From contig CM049315.1 in assembly GCA_026874595.1 (NCBI GenBank), positions 34,550,164 to 34,614,163 on the forward strand: 64,000 nucleotides of DNA, given 5' to 3'. The position numbers and the translations under genes are program-made. Shown one piece after another: positions 12,801 through 24,201 of this stretch. The notes under the pieces were generated by a model. That model had not been told where the DNA came from. It made no database searches and saw only the letters and a program-made list of their open reading frames with translations. Positions within the stretch are counted from its first letter, which is position 1, and every line of letters starts with the position of its first letter. Origin of the DNA: Sipunculus nudus. Lineage: Eukaryota; Annelida; Sipuncula; Golfingiida; Sipunculidae.

Positions 12801-13723
12801 CACTCTGGTATCATAATGAGCTAAAAACACCGAGTACCAATAAATCATCTTAGAGCCTCGATCCAGTCAGGAGTAAAAGACTCCTGAATAGAAATTTTAC
12901 TGGGGTACAACAACATGGCTTGTTAATAAGGTATGTTTTGTTCAGGTGCCAAATATAAATATAGTACTGAATATAGTATGGCTTGAATAATCGGGCGTTC
13001 TCATCAGAAACAACTTTGATGACATAAATGAACTACAGGAAAATTGGGGTATTTTTATTTTCTAATTTTATTAACTTCTATCATGTTTCTGGGGTTTACC
13101 TTAACAAATAGTTCATAATATCTTCAAGTCATATTGGATATCTTTTACATGGATGCCATACTTTGAACATGAGGCATAAATTTATGAAGTATTTAATTAG
13201 TGCTTATAACAGAGGTTTATGTACATTCTGGAAACTACCCTACATTGCACATGTATACACCTATTGTGTTGTCAGTGGATGGAAATCTGAATTCATTGAG
13301 CATCAAGACAGAGAAGAGATTTATCAGAATGATATAATGTATGTACAGGTCTAATAATTTACTTGTTTCATTTATAACTCAGAGAGGGAGACATGATTTT
13401 TGTCTAGTTGTATTGGTAACAATCTAAGCTATTTATGTGAAAAATGTAAAACTATTTTTCATATGATTGAACTAAGTGAACTTTCTTGCAATGTAAGGTC
13501 ACCAGAAACCTCTGAAGAGGAACTGGTTCTTACAGAGGAAGCATCATCCTCAACTAAGTGAATTTAAGAAATGACTTAACTGACATTCAGAGTTTTGACC
13601 TAGATTTCACAGACTTTATCAATACTCATCTTATCTACAGTTGAGTGATGTAATTCCACATTGAACTTCCTTTGTTTACTGTTTAACCATTTCCTTAAAT
13701 GGTGAACCTTATTTGTACAAAAT
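9808..13723. other. Long stretch of unique sequence with candidate regulatory islands
   Basis: No gene is supported. 10040-10200 holds GATTA/ATTA and TGTCA motifs and a TCAAGGTCA site. 10960-11170 is GC-richer and contains an RFX-like X-box. Both strands of that second island are open for about 45-50 codons, so openness is not evidence of coding. A short hairpin, TCAGGAGT/ACTCCTGA with a 5-nt loop, lies at 12867-12887. The remainder is plain AT-rich DNA. Confidence 0.45.
11004..11017. promoter_or_regulatory. X-box-like (RFX-type) imperfect palindrome
   Basis: GTTGTCATGGCAAT fits the RFX consensus RYYNYY-N2-RRNRAC except for its last base, and sits inside a GC-richer unique island. It is a motif match only; function is inferred. 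Confidence 0.25.
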
Positions 13724-13745
13724 AAATATTATATATATATATACA
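13724..13745. repeat. (TA)n microsatellite next to the 36-bp satellite
   Basis: TATATATATATATA run directly preceding the tandem array. Confidence 0.8.
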
Positions 13746-13753
13746 TAACACAG

Positions 13754-14348
13754 GTATGTTTTGCCGGGGTGTCTCAAATTTCAAAGTGTCATGTTAAATT
13801 TGGCTTGGGTGCCACATTACTCATATAGTTATGTTTGGCTGGGGTGCCACATATAGCTCATATAGTTATGTTTGGCTGAGGTATGTGCCACGTAACTCAA
13901 GCCACCTATAGTATATGTTTGGCCAGGGTGTCTCATAGCTCATATAGTTATAAGTTTGCTGAGGTACATGCCACATAGCTCATAAAGTATATGTTCAGCA
14001 GGGTTGTCGCATAGCTCATATAGTTGTTTTTGCTGGGGTGTCTCATAGCTCATATAGCATATGTTTGGCTGGGGTGTCTCATAGCTCATATAGTATATGT
14101 TTTGCTAGGGTGTCTCATAGCTCATATAGCATACGTTTGGCTGGGGTGTCTCATCGCTCATATAGCATATGTTTTGCTGGGGTGTCTCATTGCTCATATA
14201 GTATATGTTTGCCTGGGGTGTCTAACAGCTCATATAGTTATGTTTGGCTTGGGTGTTTCTTATTCCATATAGTTATGATTGACTGGGATGTCTCATAGCT
14301 AGCTCAAATTGGTATGTTTAGCTGAGGTGTCACAAAGCTCATACAGTT
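13754..14348. repeat. 36-bp tandem satellite, about 16 units, with A/B dimer pattern
   Basis: The unit is about 36 bp, built from TTTGGCTGGGGTGTCTCAT then AGCTCATATAGTATATG. Roughly sixteen units are counted by eye. Those at 14027-14250 are regular and the outer ones are diverged with small insertions (for example 13870-13990). In the regular core, units with TTTTGCTGGGG alternate with units carrying TTTGGCTGGGG or TTTGCCTGGGG, so the effective higher-order unit is 72 bp. Because 36 is a multiple of three, long repetitive frames arise (14024-14272 and 14038-14298). These are artefacts of the period, not repeat proteins. Confidence 0.9.
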
Positions 14349-14349
14349 A

Positions 14350-14740
14350 ACTGGAATCCTCTCCCTGACACCCAAAACTGAGCAATAATGGGGAATCAGC
14401 TGTGGTATGTACAACCTTGGGAATTAGGTCAAGGTCAAAATAAATATCAGATTCAAATCTGTGACCTAATCAATATTGTGCTAAAATTACAGCTATTGAA
14501 AATCAGCTATATTGGAGATCTAGAACAAACAAAAAATAGCTAAAGAAATAAAAGAAACAAGAATGACAAATTTTGAAACAGATATTTTTGCACTCAAGGG
14601 AAGGGAAATAAGTACCCACCCATAACAATTTTTTACACAAATATGGATACAGAAATAAACTTGTCAACCCCTATAAGCGCCCCCTTCCAGGAAGCTTAAT
14701 TGCCACACATAAATATGATCAATTAACTGGCCCAACACCA
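14350..14740 (+). repeat. Dispersed repeat R2, copy B
   Basis: Matches copy A at 6838-7280 block by block: CTGAGCAATAATGGGGAATC, GTACAACCTTGGGAATTAGG, TCAAGGTCAAAATAAATATC, CAAATCTGTGACCTAAT, and AATATGGATACAGAAATAAAC followed by CAACCCCTATAAGCG. It begins where the 36-bp satellite ends. The AGGTCAAGGTCA inside is a nuclear-receptor-type double half-site, and in copy A it is AGGTCTCAAGGTCA. The family is unclassified. Confidence 0.7.
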
Positions 14741-15280
14741 GAACTTACTAACTTGATTGCTCTGTGGAAAAAGTAATCCCAAACAAAGGCACATGGCAGC
14801 TTACTCTCGTCCATCATTCTATGAGATCCACCTAGTATATACTACACAATGGTTGCTGTTCCTAGTAAAAGCATCTCTATTCTCTAACGTTTGAACTGTA
14901 ACACTATACCTGGCACCTACACTCTGTGTACACCATACATGCGAACAAACTGAGCATTTAGTGTAACTACAGTACTACAGGTAGACATACTTAAACACCT
15001 GTCTATTACCTGATATTGGCACCTGCCCGCTGAATATACAGGTAAAAGGAAGTCACGCCTGACCACACCTGGAATGCATCAATAGGTTATCGGGAGGGGG
15101 GATCACCAGTTTGTAACTTTGCCGGGGCCCCACAGCTTTCAAAATAACCCTCACAATGGAAAACTAAAGAGTCCTATAATTACAGAAGCTTACTAGGGTC
15201 ATCCTACACATCCTAAGGAACTACCTGTAATGCTAAGTCGGCATTTCCTGTGTCTTAATTACACAGGTATACAGACATAC
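14741..15280. other. Unique sequence at the start of an E-box-rich region
   Basis: Holds three of the CACCTG E-boxes of the cluster described at 14996-17727 (14996, 15020 and 15066) and several ACAGGTA phrases. No gene is seen other than the exon candidate that follows. Confidence 0.45.
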
Positions 15281-15379
15281 CATTAATTTCTCCTTCATCT
15301 CCCTCCTGAGCTTCTCTTACTGCCTTCACCGTGTGGTTATATGCATCAGATTCCAGTTTAACCATCCGGTGGTATATCT
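15281..15379 (-). CDS. Candidate internal coding exon (minus strand), product unknown
   Basis: On the minus strand a 99-bp segment lies between an acceptor (GTTTTGATGCAG) and a canonical donor (AATG followed by GTATGT). It enters with two bases of a codon and leaves with one, so it is a symmetric phase-1 exon of exactly 33 codons. Only one of the three minus-strand frames is open. That frame is rich in GNN codons, as real exons usually are, and encodes a hydrophilic, probably helical peptide containing KLESDAYNHTVKAVREAQ followed by an acidic EGDEGE stretch. The polypyrimidine tract is only moderate. I do not recognise the protein family. No partner exon is firmly identified; the 27-bp candidate at 5227-5253 has compatible phase and strand. 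Openness alone is weak evidence, since the plus strand has an open frame here too. Confidence 0.4.
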
Positions 15380-16439
15380 CTGCATCAAAACCAATATATG
15401 TCCATTATCCTGAAATCTCTCTGCTGTATTCTATTAATGTTGATATGTATCTCAGCTGTATATGATCACCAAGCTCTTGTTCTCTGTGAAAATATTTACA
15501 CAGATCCCTGCAGCATCATGTATGTTTTTCTTCAGGTATTCAATCTATTCATACATCAGTAAATAAGAAATTCTCCAGAGCTTTTTAATATATCCCAAAC
15601 TAAGCTGCATAAAATTCCAGTGAAACAATTGCTTGTCTGTTAAATATATACACCATTATTTGACAGGCCTCCTAAAATCATCCCTTTCTCAGGATATCCT
15701 GTAATCTTATGTTACAGAACCCCAAATCCACATCCATATCCTGTGAGAATGCTTCAATCACAGAATCAAGCTTGTCTTTGGTATTCCATGGACATGTACT
15801 CAGTGACCCACTGAGTTCTCAAGAACACAAAACTGTTCCAATTATGACCTTCCAATATTGCGTAGGTAAGAAATTTAAATTTCCAGTGTTTATCTGCAGT
15901 TTGCACAGATTATCTTCTTCAAATCCTCCTCTTCATGTAATCCATTGATGGATGTATGAAGTGTCCAACTTAATTGTGTTCACATCCACAGAATATATAT
16001 ATCAATGTGCGGAAAAGATTACAAGCTACTGAGTGAGTCATTCCCTTCACTATTAAAGTTCACAGCTGGAAACATTGAGTATCCAGACTAACTGCAGGTG
16101 TAGTGAGTACATCACACTTCCACAAGTGTTGGTGTTAAAGTGTGTGTGTGTTTACCTGAGACCTCCATTCTACCACTGATTTTGTGAATGTGTCTAATCT
16201 GGTCACACCTGGCGCATGGCCAAATGATCAGGCACAGCCCCTGGTAGCTCTCATCAAACGAGAGGTCAGGTATTAAGGTAAAATCCACCTGTAGTCTAGT
16301 AGTCTATGTAGGTGTGATTAGGTTGACTCTGATAAGTTCACTTAAGTGTACCTTTGGTAGGTGTTGACATACACCGTGTGTATATTGCACTTAAGGTATA
16401 ACCCAAATTCTTTCAAAGTTAGCGTGCACGGGGCAGGTC
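15380..16439. other. Unique sequence, nothing beyond E-boxes
   Basis: No repeat or RNA gene is seen. A short GT run lies at 16140-16151. The 79-codon frame at 15709-15948 is unremarkable. Confidence 0.45.
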
Positions 16440-16760
16440 TATTGATCCCCATAACCCTTAGATGAGCAAATTCTATTCAGATCACTGGGCCACAAAAGGC
16501 GATGACATTAATAATTACTGCTAAATCAATAAATGTAATTTCTGGGGCTTCTTGTGTTTGCGACCTAGTCTTGCGTGATATGGGTCATAGGTTTTCATGG
16601 TCAGTGCATGCTGTCATTATGCCTCCCGTATTCTCTGTTTATCTGATAAGAAACACTGGAGTCTCTGATACCATCTGTCATCCAGTTGCTGACGTGGTTG
16701 CTGACAGAGCGTGAGAACTGATAACCCAAAGATGCGCGGCCTGTATGAACTGACATAATG
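16440..16760. promoter_or_regulatory. Candidate conserved non-coding island with homeodomain motifs
   Basis: A GC-richer, non-repetitive block with dense ATTA/TAAT cores (GACATTAATAATTACTGC, TCAATAAATGTAATTTC) and paired TGTCA/TGACA sites around 16610-16705. This composition is typical of developmental enhancers. The 70-codon frame at 16502-16714 has no recognisable domain. Conservation is not testable here. Confidence 0.25.
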
Positions 16761-17539
16761 ATGAATGCGAGATTACACACATATTACTTACTAATAAATA
16801 CAGCAAACACCACCTAACAATGTCAACATATGTACCTGCAGACATGTATAATGGACTAGTACCTGTAATTGTTTACATGTTACCTGTATGTATTATATTT
16901 ATTAATGTTTTTTATATTATTAATGACAGAATGGTGGATAAGATATTAAACACATTATACACCAATTAGAGTACGAAGGATCAAATACCACTATCAACAA
17001 ACAAACCTGGCAATAAGCATGCTTTAGGACGCTATTAACATGGTGTTTTAGACAGAGGTGATGTTATTTTAACATACCTTACAAATGTTTCAACTGATTA
17101 TTAATTACTTATGACAAATGAGTTGTAATTACCATTTTTATGAGACAATAATTAATCACTTCTCAGTGTGACTGCCTTACCTAAACATCCAAATAACACC
17201 TGACATATTTGCACCTGAAATATGTTCACTATCTACCTACGATTTTATCTTATCTTTTGGATCTCACATAAAAAATTTAAGTGTATATGTATCTAATTAT
17301 GTATTACCTTTTCTACCGGGACAATGAATAATAAATTTATATGCACAAGTCTCTGACTTCATTTCTCTAGTTTAAATAAGTTCATGTTGCTTAATCAGCA
17401 GCTAAACACTGCAAACACCTGTGATCATTGAATGGTAATTTACTGTTCTACTTATTATTGAATGGTCACACTAAGTAAATTGTTAGGTTAGACTGATCTG
17501 CTCCTTTGACCATCTATTTTCCCTGTCAGTTCTTATATA

Positions 17540-17625
17540 CAAGAATTAATCTTCCCTCCCATGCTCTCCCTCTCTCATACTCTCCCTTTCTCTGTCTGTT
17601 TGTCTGTCTCTCTCTTAAACCATTT
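17540..17625. repeat. Pyrimidine-rich CT/CTGT low-complexity tract
   Basis: Runs of CTCCC, CTCTC and CTGTCTGTTTGTCTGTC. Simple sequence. Confidence 0.75.
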
Positions 17626-17740
17626 CTCACACAGTAAATGTGTTTTATTTATTCACATCATTACTTCTGATCAGTACAGGAGGGCTTATTAAGTACATGT
17701 CACCTGGCTACCTAAAGACTGCACCTGGTTACCAGGCAGC

Positions 17741-19560
17741 AGCACAGGCTCTGCACAGTTCGCAGTAAGCTTGGCTCATATCACTCTCAGCAAAGTACAC
17801 TAATTGATTACCCCTATGGCACTTCACAGTCAACCATCAGTCATATCACAAGTACACCAGCAAGCATACAATACTGCAGCTATGAAAGTCGCTCTTATCT
17901 TAAACGCTCCTAAGCGCAGCAGGTCATAGTTCAGGCTACTGGATAAGGTGATATACAAGCACTTGTCTGGTAACTTATTGGTTGTTGATGCAGCTAATGT
18001 ATGAAGTTATGCATTACCTGATAATAAATATCTACTGTATATCAATATTGTTAATATCTATTGTGATAAATAAAAGTAATTAGGTTATGCAAAAAAATCC
18101 TGGTTTATCCATTTATAAATATGATGCAAAACTTTAATAAAATATCAAAGGATGAACAGAGTTATAAATATCCTGATTGCAGATATAATATCCTGTGATG
18201 AAAGGATGCAGACATTAATGTAAACATGCACAGTTATTGAAGTTTTTATTTATCAAAATGGCATTGTTCACTGTGCTGCTTATATTAACAGCATGGCAAC
18301 AAGATAACTGTCATAATTAGGAGGCACATGTATGATAATATATATGTATCTCTGTTATTATTACATTATATACATTACATATCATTGACATAATAAAAAA
18401 TTAAACTAATATACAGATACAACTACAGATACTAATTCACTGATACAAGTATACCTACAAATAACATCAATCACATGCCTTTCAAAAAAATTTATATATA
18501 ATAATGCAATTCATTCTGAAAGAAATAACAAGAGCCATGATCTGACACATGAAACAGTGACAGTGCACTTTCATGGGGATACATAGAGTTTAAAGTGAAT
18601 ATACATGTAAGTGATATGTACCAAAAGTAAAACTTTATCAACCAGCACAAAATATTATTACACTCAAGTGAGCTGCTTATAATAAATTAATAACAGGGTT
18701 CCCAACATTTCTAAAAAATGTACTCGATTCTGCCTCATTTTATTTCCCGATGACTGTTCAGAATGACCTTCAGATGATTTTTTTTCCACCTCCTAGTGAA
18801 TTACCAGTCATTACTTAAAAACTTAAATTTCAGCTATGTTCATTCCAAAAAGGGTGCTGCAAGTTATCCCACTGGATACACTGGAATACTTTCTGACAGA
18901 TGTACTGCCCTGATTCAGAGTGACAAGCTGTGCTTTGCTTTCATACATGTGCACTCTTGTAGCTACCGACAGATGGCGCTGCATTTGCCCCTTCAAAATA
19001 TAATTTGTAATATATCTGGCTTATGGAAAAATATGGCAAACAACCCCGCCCCCTTAGGTCATACTTTACATAATTCCTAGAAGTTCAAGACAAAGAAAGT
19101 GGATATTTGAGCATTAGCCACACAGGAGCCGCATGACAAAAGTGCGACTACAATCAATTATAATACAGATTTCCACCTTTAACAGGCAATATTTGTAATT
19201 AATCAAACAGACATGATGTTTATTTATGATAAAATATAAAACAGACTATTCCTATTGACTGACAAACTAATTCCCTATTTTTGCATTCTGATTCCAGGCA
19301 ATTTTATTAAGCCTCAGTCTTTTTCCTGGTTGGAAAAAGTGAAACTTATTTTTTTAAAGTTTTTCCTGAATTCAAGGATGATTATGGGGGCTTTGAAAAG
19401 AACTAGATATGAAATTAATGATTTAATTTAGTGTTGTTTGTAATCTGAAGTTTCTTCCAATCAATTTATACAGAAAGTCTACAAAAGCCTTATAAAATGA
19501 TTAATAAATTTATTTGAATGGCCAATGATGAAATAGTCATCATCCAATATAAGAATTGGT
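17741..19560. other. Unique AT-rich sequence, nothing recognised
   Basis: The 94-codon frame at 18796-19080 lacks any recognisable domain or splice flanks. 17690-17960 is slightly GC-richer and non-repetitive. Confidence 0.5.
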
Positions 19561-19564
19561 GCAC

Positions 19565-19705
19565 CTTATGGGGTGCAATACAGTGGTCGAGTCAAGATGT
19601 AATGCACTGATAACTACAAGGAAATAGAGGAAAAGCGGAGAAAACCCAGGCAGACCTCAGACAGATGGCTTCAGTGTTAACAGCACTGACCTATGGGCCC
19701 AAAAG
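19565..19705 (-). mobile_element. Possible third, highly diverged SINE-core fragment
   Basis: The minus strand of 19628-19647 reads GGGTTTTCTCCGCTTTTCCT, which resembles the core motif of the SINE-1 copies at 1166 and 47081. A GCACCCCATAAGGTGC palindrome-like phrase lies beside it (complement of 19560-19579). No convincing tRNA head was found, so the assignment is tentative. Confidence 0.3.
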
Positions 19706-21041
19706 TCTACAATTCTTTGTATTTGTGAATAGTCACAACATATATTCAAAGATTACATTTAAGATCTCAATGTAAGAAAACAGAGCCTGATTCCCCAAGC
19801 GGCCCACACAGTCAGTCGGGATGAAATGTTACCTTGAGATATGTGACCCACAGGTTGGGGCACGATCTTCACCAGGAAAACTGAACGATCAAAGAACAGC
19901 ATGCTATGATCAATCTTGCTGGAGTCACAATAAAGTCTGTGACACCCAGTAAACTTATTCGCATAAGAACAGTTGTATTTATTAAAGTAAGATATAAGTG
20001 TCCACGGCAAGCATGGAGGCTTTATGACAAAGCAATAACTGGTTTAACAATTACCCCGGGCCAGGCTGTGTGGGTACACAAATTATATTCAAATTGAGTT
20101 TTTGACATTGATATTCAAATAAAAATGTGACTGAAATTACGAGTGACCAGTTTATAACATTTTTTTCAGAAGCTTTTCTTCAGAAGCATTTGTGCATTTG
20201 TGTTAATCAGATGTATGCATAATAAACAAGCGGTCACTGGAAAACTTGGCAAATACCTAGAATGTGCTCTTTCTACTGGTGAAATATTTTGACCAAGCCA
20301 GTACCAATGGCTGGCAGAGGTCTCTGAAAAATCCTTACCCTTCAAACAATCGTTGAGTGGATTGATTGCTGTAAATGAAGGAATGTAATTAAGGCATTTT
20401 GTATAAAGGTATGTTAAATTTCTGTAACATATTCTGTGATAGATGTGAAAAAGGATATGTTTTCAAATGTTTTCATTATTTAAAACTAAGTATTTCATGT
20501 GTTCTTGTAAAATACACACATCTAATATTAAACTGTATTATTTAAAATAGGATTATTTAAAATCTACAGCACTCATTCCAACAAAACGTTGTGTGATGGT
20601 GATAGATGGGTCAGGCAGGACCAAGTAAAATTTGCAGCAGATATGGATATATTAAGGAGCTCAATCAGTAGATTTGGTTAATTTGGTGTGTCTAAATTTT
20701 CGCACCTTTTTTATTATACAACATTAGCACAGTTATTTAAGATAGGTTTGTAGGGCAACTTACCTAGCTCCAACCTAACAAGTTCTGGTGACTGCTTATA
20801 TGGTATGGGCACCTGAGTACCATAACCGCAAGGTGTAAACAGTGTACATAACTAAAGGGGACTAATCACGTTTGATAATGCAATGGTACTACACCCAGCG
20901 ATGTTATATAACATCAGATTAAGTTGTAGAATTGCTTAACAGCAAGAACTGTGATTAATAAATAAAAACAGCCCCCTATGTGTGAACAACAAACAGAGCT
21001 GACAACAATCGCTGCTGGCTTTTTATCAATTCCTCAAAGCC
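19706..21041. other. Unique sequence, nothing recognised
   Basis: A perfect 16-bp palindrome, GATGTTATATAACATC, lies at 20900-20915. About one or more such palindromes is expected by chance in this length of AT-rich DNA. No gene is supported. Confidence 0.5.
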
Positions 21042-21064
21042 GGGGGGGGGGGGGGGAAGGGGGG
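21042..21064. repeat. G15 homopolymer plus G6
   Basis: Fifteen G residues (21042-21056), AA, then six G residues (21059-21064). Quadruplex-capable on the plus strand, and opposite in orientation to the C17 tract at 2690. Confidence 0.9.
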
Positions 21065-24000
21065 ATGGTGGTCTTAAGTAGTCAAGGACGTTTGAAATAA
21101 CACATGTTCTTAATTTAGCGCAAATCTAGCTCTTGCTAGAAGTGTGAAAATTAAAGAGACCCCACGATGATGCACTGGTGACACAAATATAACCTAGTGT
21201 TTTGCAATCGAGACACACGTGAAAGGTCCATGGGGACATATCATATCTACCAGACCCAATTGTATGAAAGTTGTAAACTGGCCGCGTAATGCCGAGTCTG
21301 AAATGCCTGCTTGTCCTTCACGGCTTGTTATTGTTTTCCCAAGCACATACTAACCCAGTTTGAAAATGATGAAATAGCTGTTCAAAATGGCAAAGTTCAT
21401 GGTAAATGTCGATAATCCTGTCTTACACTCTGTTCCGTTTTTAGCATAGAAGTTTCAAAGTCACTACAAATATGTCAGATACATGGTTTTCTAGGGGAGT
21501 TAAATAAAATAAGACACCTTTGGTAGGTATGTTTAATTCTCACTACAAGTCAAGAATGATCTTTTAAAACCCCGCCAAAAAAAACACTTCCACAGTATAT
21601 GGGATCCACAAACTGTGTTTCATGTTTTGTACATGATTATTCTGTACCACAGTAATACATGTAATAGAACACCTCATGTCTACCATAATGTTTCCTCTTA
21701 ATAGTATCTTCTGTGATACTTACCAAGTTTCTGTAAGAAAAAATGCTGATTAAAAACCTAATCAAATGTTCAGATAGGTTACACTAGCATTTTTGTTACC
21801 TCTTCTGCCAGATTAAAAGAGCTAGCAGTTTCACCAGTAAGACAAAACCTTGATCTCTTGAACAGAATCAGGACAATTTACAAGACAATAAACACACTGA
21901 ACAGGAAGCAAAAGATGATAATAGAAACCAGCAATGGCCAAGCCTTCTTCATTATCTTCACAGTGACAAACAATGCGCTAAAAATTAATCCCCGCTAAAA
22001 CGTCGTAGAGTATTGATTATTCTGTTACTAAGAGAACTTTTCGCAACCGAGATGTTTAAAGCACCCGTTCTCTCACTGATCAATCACACCTTCAGGTCAA
22101 GTTCCCCCATGTGGGAGGGAGAAAAAGGCTATTAATTTGCCATTACTGTAAACACACCAGAAATTACCCACCAAATTGCAAACTTATCCGTCATGCCATG
22201 AATAAATCTGCACAAATATGCCCATCTAAAAATAAACTAGCTGACAACATATCATACTATTACTGTGGTTGTTTTGCCATGTTGTCCTGTATAAATTACA
22301 TGTATAGTGAAACAATATACATAAGTAATCCCATGCAATGTAATATTATTGCAACATTACTTCCTCAGTGCTGGATAAAGAATATATAACTATAAAGATT
22401 TAATATTGGTAAAAATGTAATTAATATTGATATTATACAGAACTTCCCATTTGGTAAGTGATATTGTTAACATTTTCTGTTGTGAATGCTTGTATTACTG
22501 GGGTTTCAGTTTTTAACACAAAGGTATATATTACACTGGATGTATACTGAGAGTTGATGCTGGTATAAAATGGCTAGAGCCTTATGGATTTCAATCATTT
22601 TTCTCACATTTCTTTTGGAAACATGGCTTGTGTTTCATGTATACCAGTAGGGTTCATGTATAAAGGATTAACATTTTTTTTCACTTTTACTTCACTATAA
22701 GAGAAATATTTTTTTATATGAAAAATCACCTTCACTTCTTACATACTAGATTCACTTAATTTATTCCTGTTTAGCAGATCCACTGCTATTGACATGTATA
22801 ATGACATGAGTTATCTGATAAAAGCTACAGTTGCATGATGATTTTCCCATATATTTCCAGACATTCAAGTTTCATAACATTCATTTTTTATGATTATTTT
22901 ACCATTTTCAGAAAATTATTCCACAACAAATTCTTGAATTTCATGCCCTGCATGTGTGGTAATTACCATCTCCCCTATGGTCTATTTAAATATTTAGAAA
23001 CTTGGTTACTGTCATATAAACCTGCATGATTATCACCAAGTTTAGATCAAATCAGCTGTTTTGCAGCTGGCTATATTATTCTGCATGTCTTATACAAGTT
23101 AAATCGTATTTCTGTAACAAAATATATGTACAAGTGAATTTCATCTTAGATTTATATTTAATTTTTTGTAACATAATATATCTGAAATAATGAACATTTA
23201 TCACCTAATAATAGATCTGAATATGCTGCATGAATATGTATGTGATACTCAAAGAATCTTTCACTTAAAAGTATAGGCCTAATCAGTCTGTTTGCTGCCT
23301 ACATATATATTAACTATTGTTGAGTGTTGAAAATAATCACATCTTAACTACAAAGCTAATAGTGCATAAAACCTGCAGTTTAAATCATACATGTCAATGT
23401 TTTGTATTAGATAACAGATGTATGGCTAATAAATGCAGCATTCCAGACATTTTCTCTTTTGAGAAACTAGAATCTATGCATTTTCATGACCATGATTCCT
23501 AGCAGTGACATACAACACTAGGTGCCCAGGAGAGGCCTCGCTTATATAAATATGCAGGACCCAGTCATTGTACATTATGGAGCAAACAGAGATCAGTTTT
23601 ATAGGCTCTACCTCCACAAGTCTCATACATTTCCTGAAGCAGCAAGGAGGGACATCCTCTTGACATTCTGGCATTAGATTTGGCATTTTCTATTTATAAA
23701 AGACCTCTGACAGGTGCCCACTTTGATTGGCATATCCATGGCACGAGTGATTGGTCGGACAACAATATTTCTGTACACCCTGGGGTCGTTAACCTCAGTC
23801 TCCTGTGGCATATTGTATTAATTCTATACACTCAGGATATAAACAATCTCAATTACCATAAGCCCAGCACTTTCAATACCAGACATGGTTTTGACCTGGG
23901 GGTATCACGATACAAGACCTGTGTTCTGGTACTTCTCTGGCAGAAAGAAAGCAAATTATCATCTCTATGGTGACCGGTGGTCCCATGGAATTTTGATCAA

Positions 24001-24131
24001 AATAAAAATTTTAATTCTTAATGTTGGCAACCTCTGAGAACTTTTTCATTTAGAATTAAAAATTCAGCATTTTATCAAATTCTCAATTTAATTGAAAATC
24101 ACACTGTGTATTAAGCTGAGCTTCCATGTGA
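21065..24131. other. Unique AT-rich sequence, nothing recognised
   Basis: Frames such as 22111-22389 (92 codons, with a chance CxxC...H arrangement) and 23680-23973 (97 codons) show no real domain. No TIR, SINE or tandem structure is seen. Confidence 0.5.
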
Positions 24132-24145
24132 GCATACATACATTC

Positions 24146-24196
<51 letters not shown>
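24132..24196. repeat. (CATA)n-(TA)n compound microsatellite
   Basis: CATACATACATTCATACATA passes into about 19 TA units. It abuts the left end of the pogo/Tigger element, whose target is TA, so insertion into the TA run is likely. Confidence 0.95.

Positions 24197-24198
<2 letters not shown>

Positions 24199-24201
<3 letters not shown>

Larger units (their letters stand above)
14996..17727. promoter_or_regulatory. Cluster of eleven CACCTG/CAGGTG E-boxes
   Basis: Counted by eye at 14996, 15020, 15066, 16095 (as CAGGTG), 16206, 16286, 17197, 17212, 17416, 17701 and 17722. That is about four per kb, against roughly 0.4 per kb elsewhere by a rough hand count. The motif is bound by Snail/ZEB zinc-finger repressors and by some bHLH factors. 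The sites are not part of a tandem repeat. Function as a regulatory cluster is inferred. Confidence 0.35.

Noticed and set aside
14024-14298. Two repeat-protein-like frames (LIAHIAYV-type repeats)
   Set aside because: The 36-bp satellite period is a multiple of three, so frames stay open by arithmetic; there is no conserved start or splice context.
20900-20915. 16-bp perfect palindrome GATGTTATATAACATC
   Set aside because: One or a few perfect 16-bp palindromes are expected by chance in an AT-rich window of this size.
22111-22389. Cys/His-rich 92-codon frame suggesting a zinc finger
   Set aside because: The Cys/His spacing does not fit a known finger and there is no linker or repeat; likely chance.
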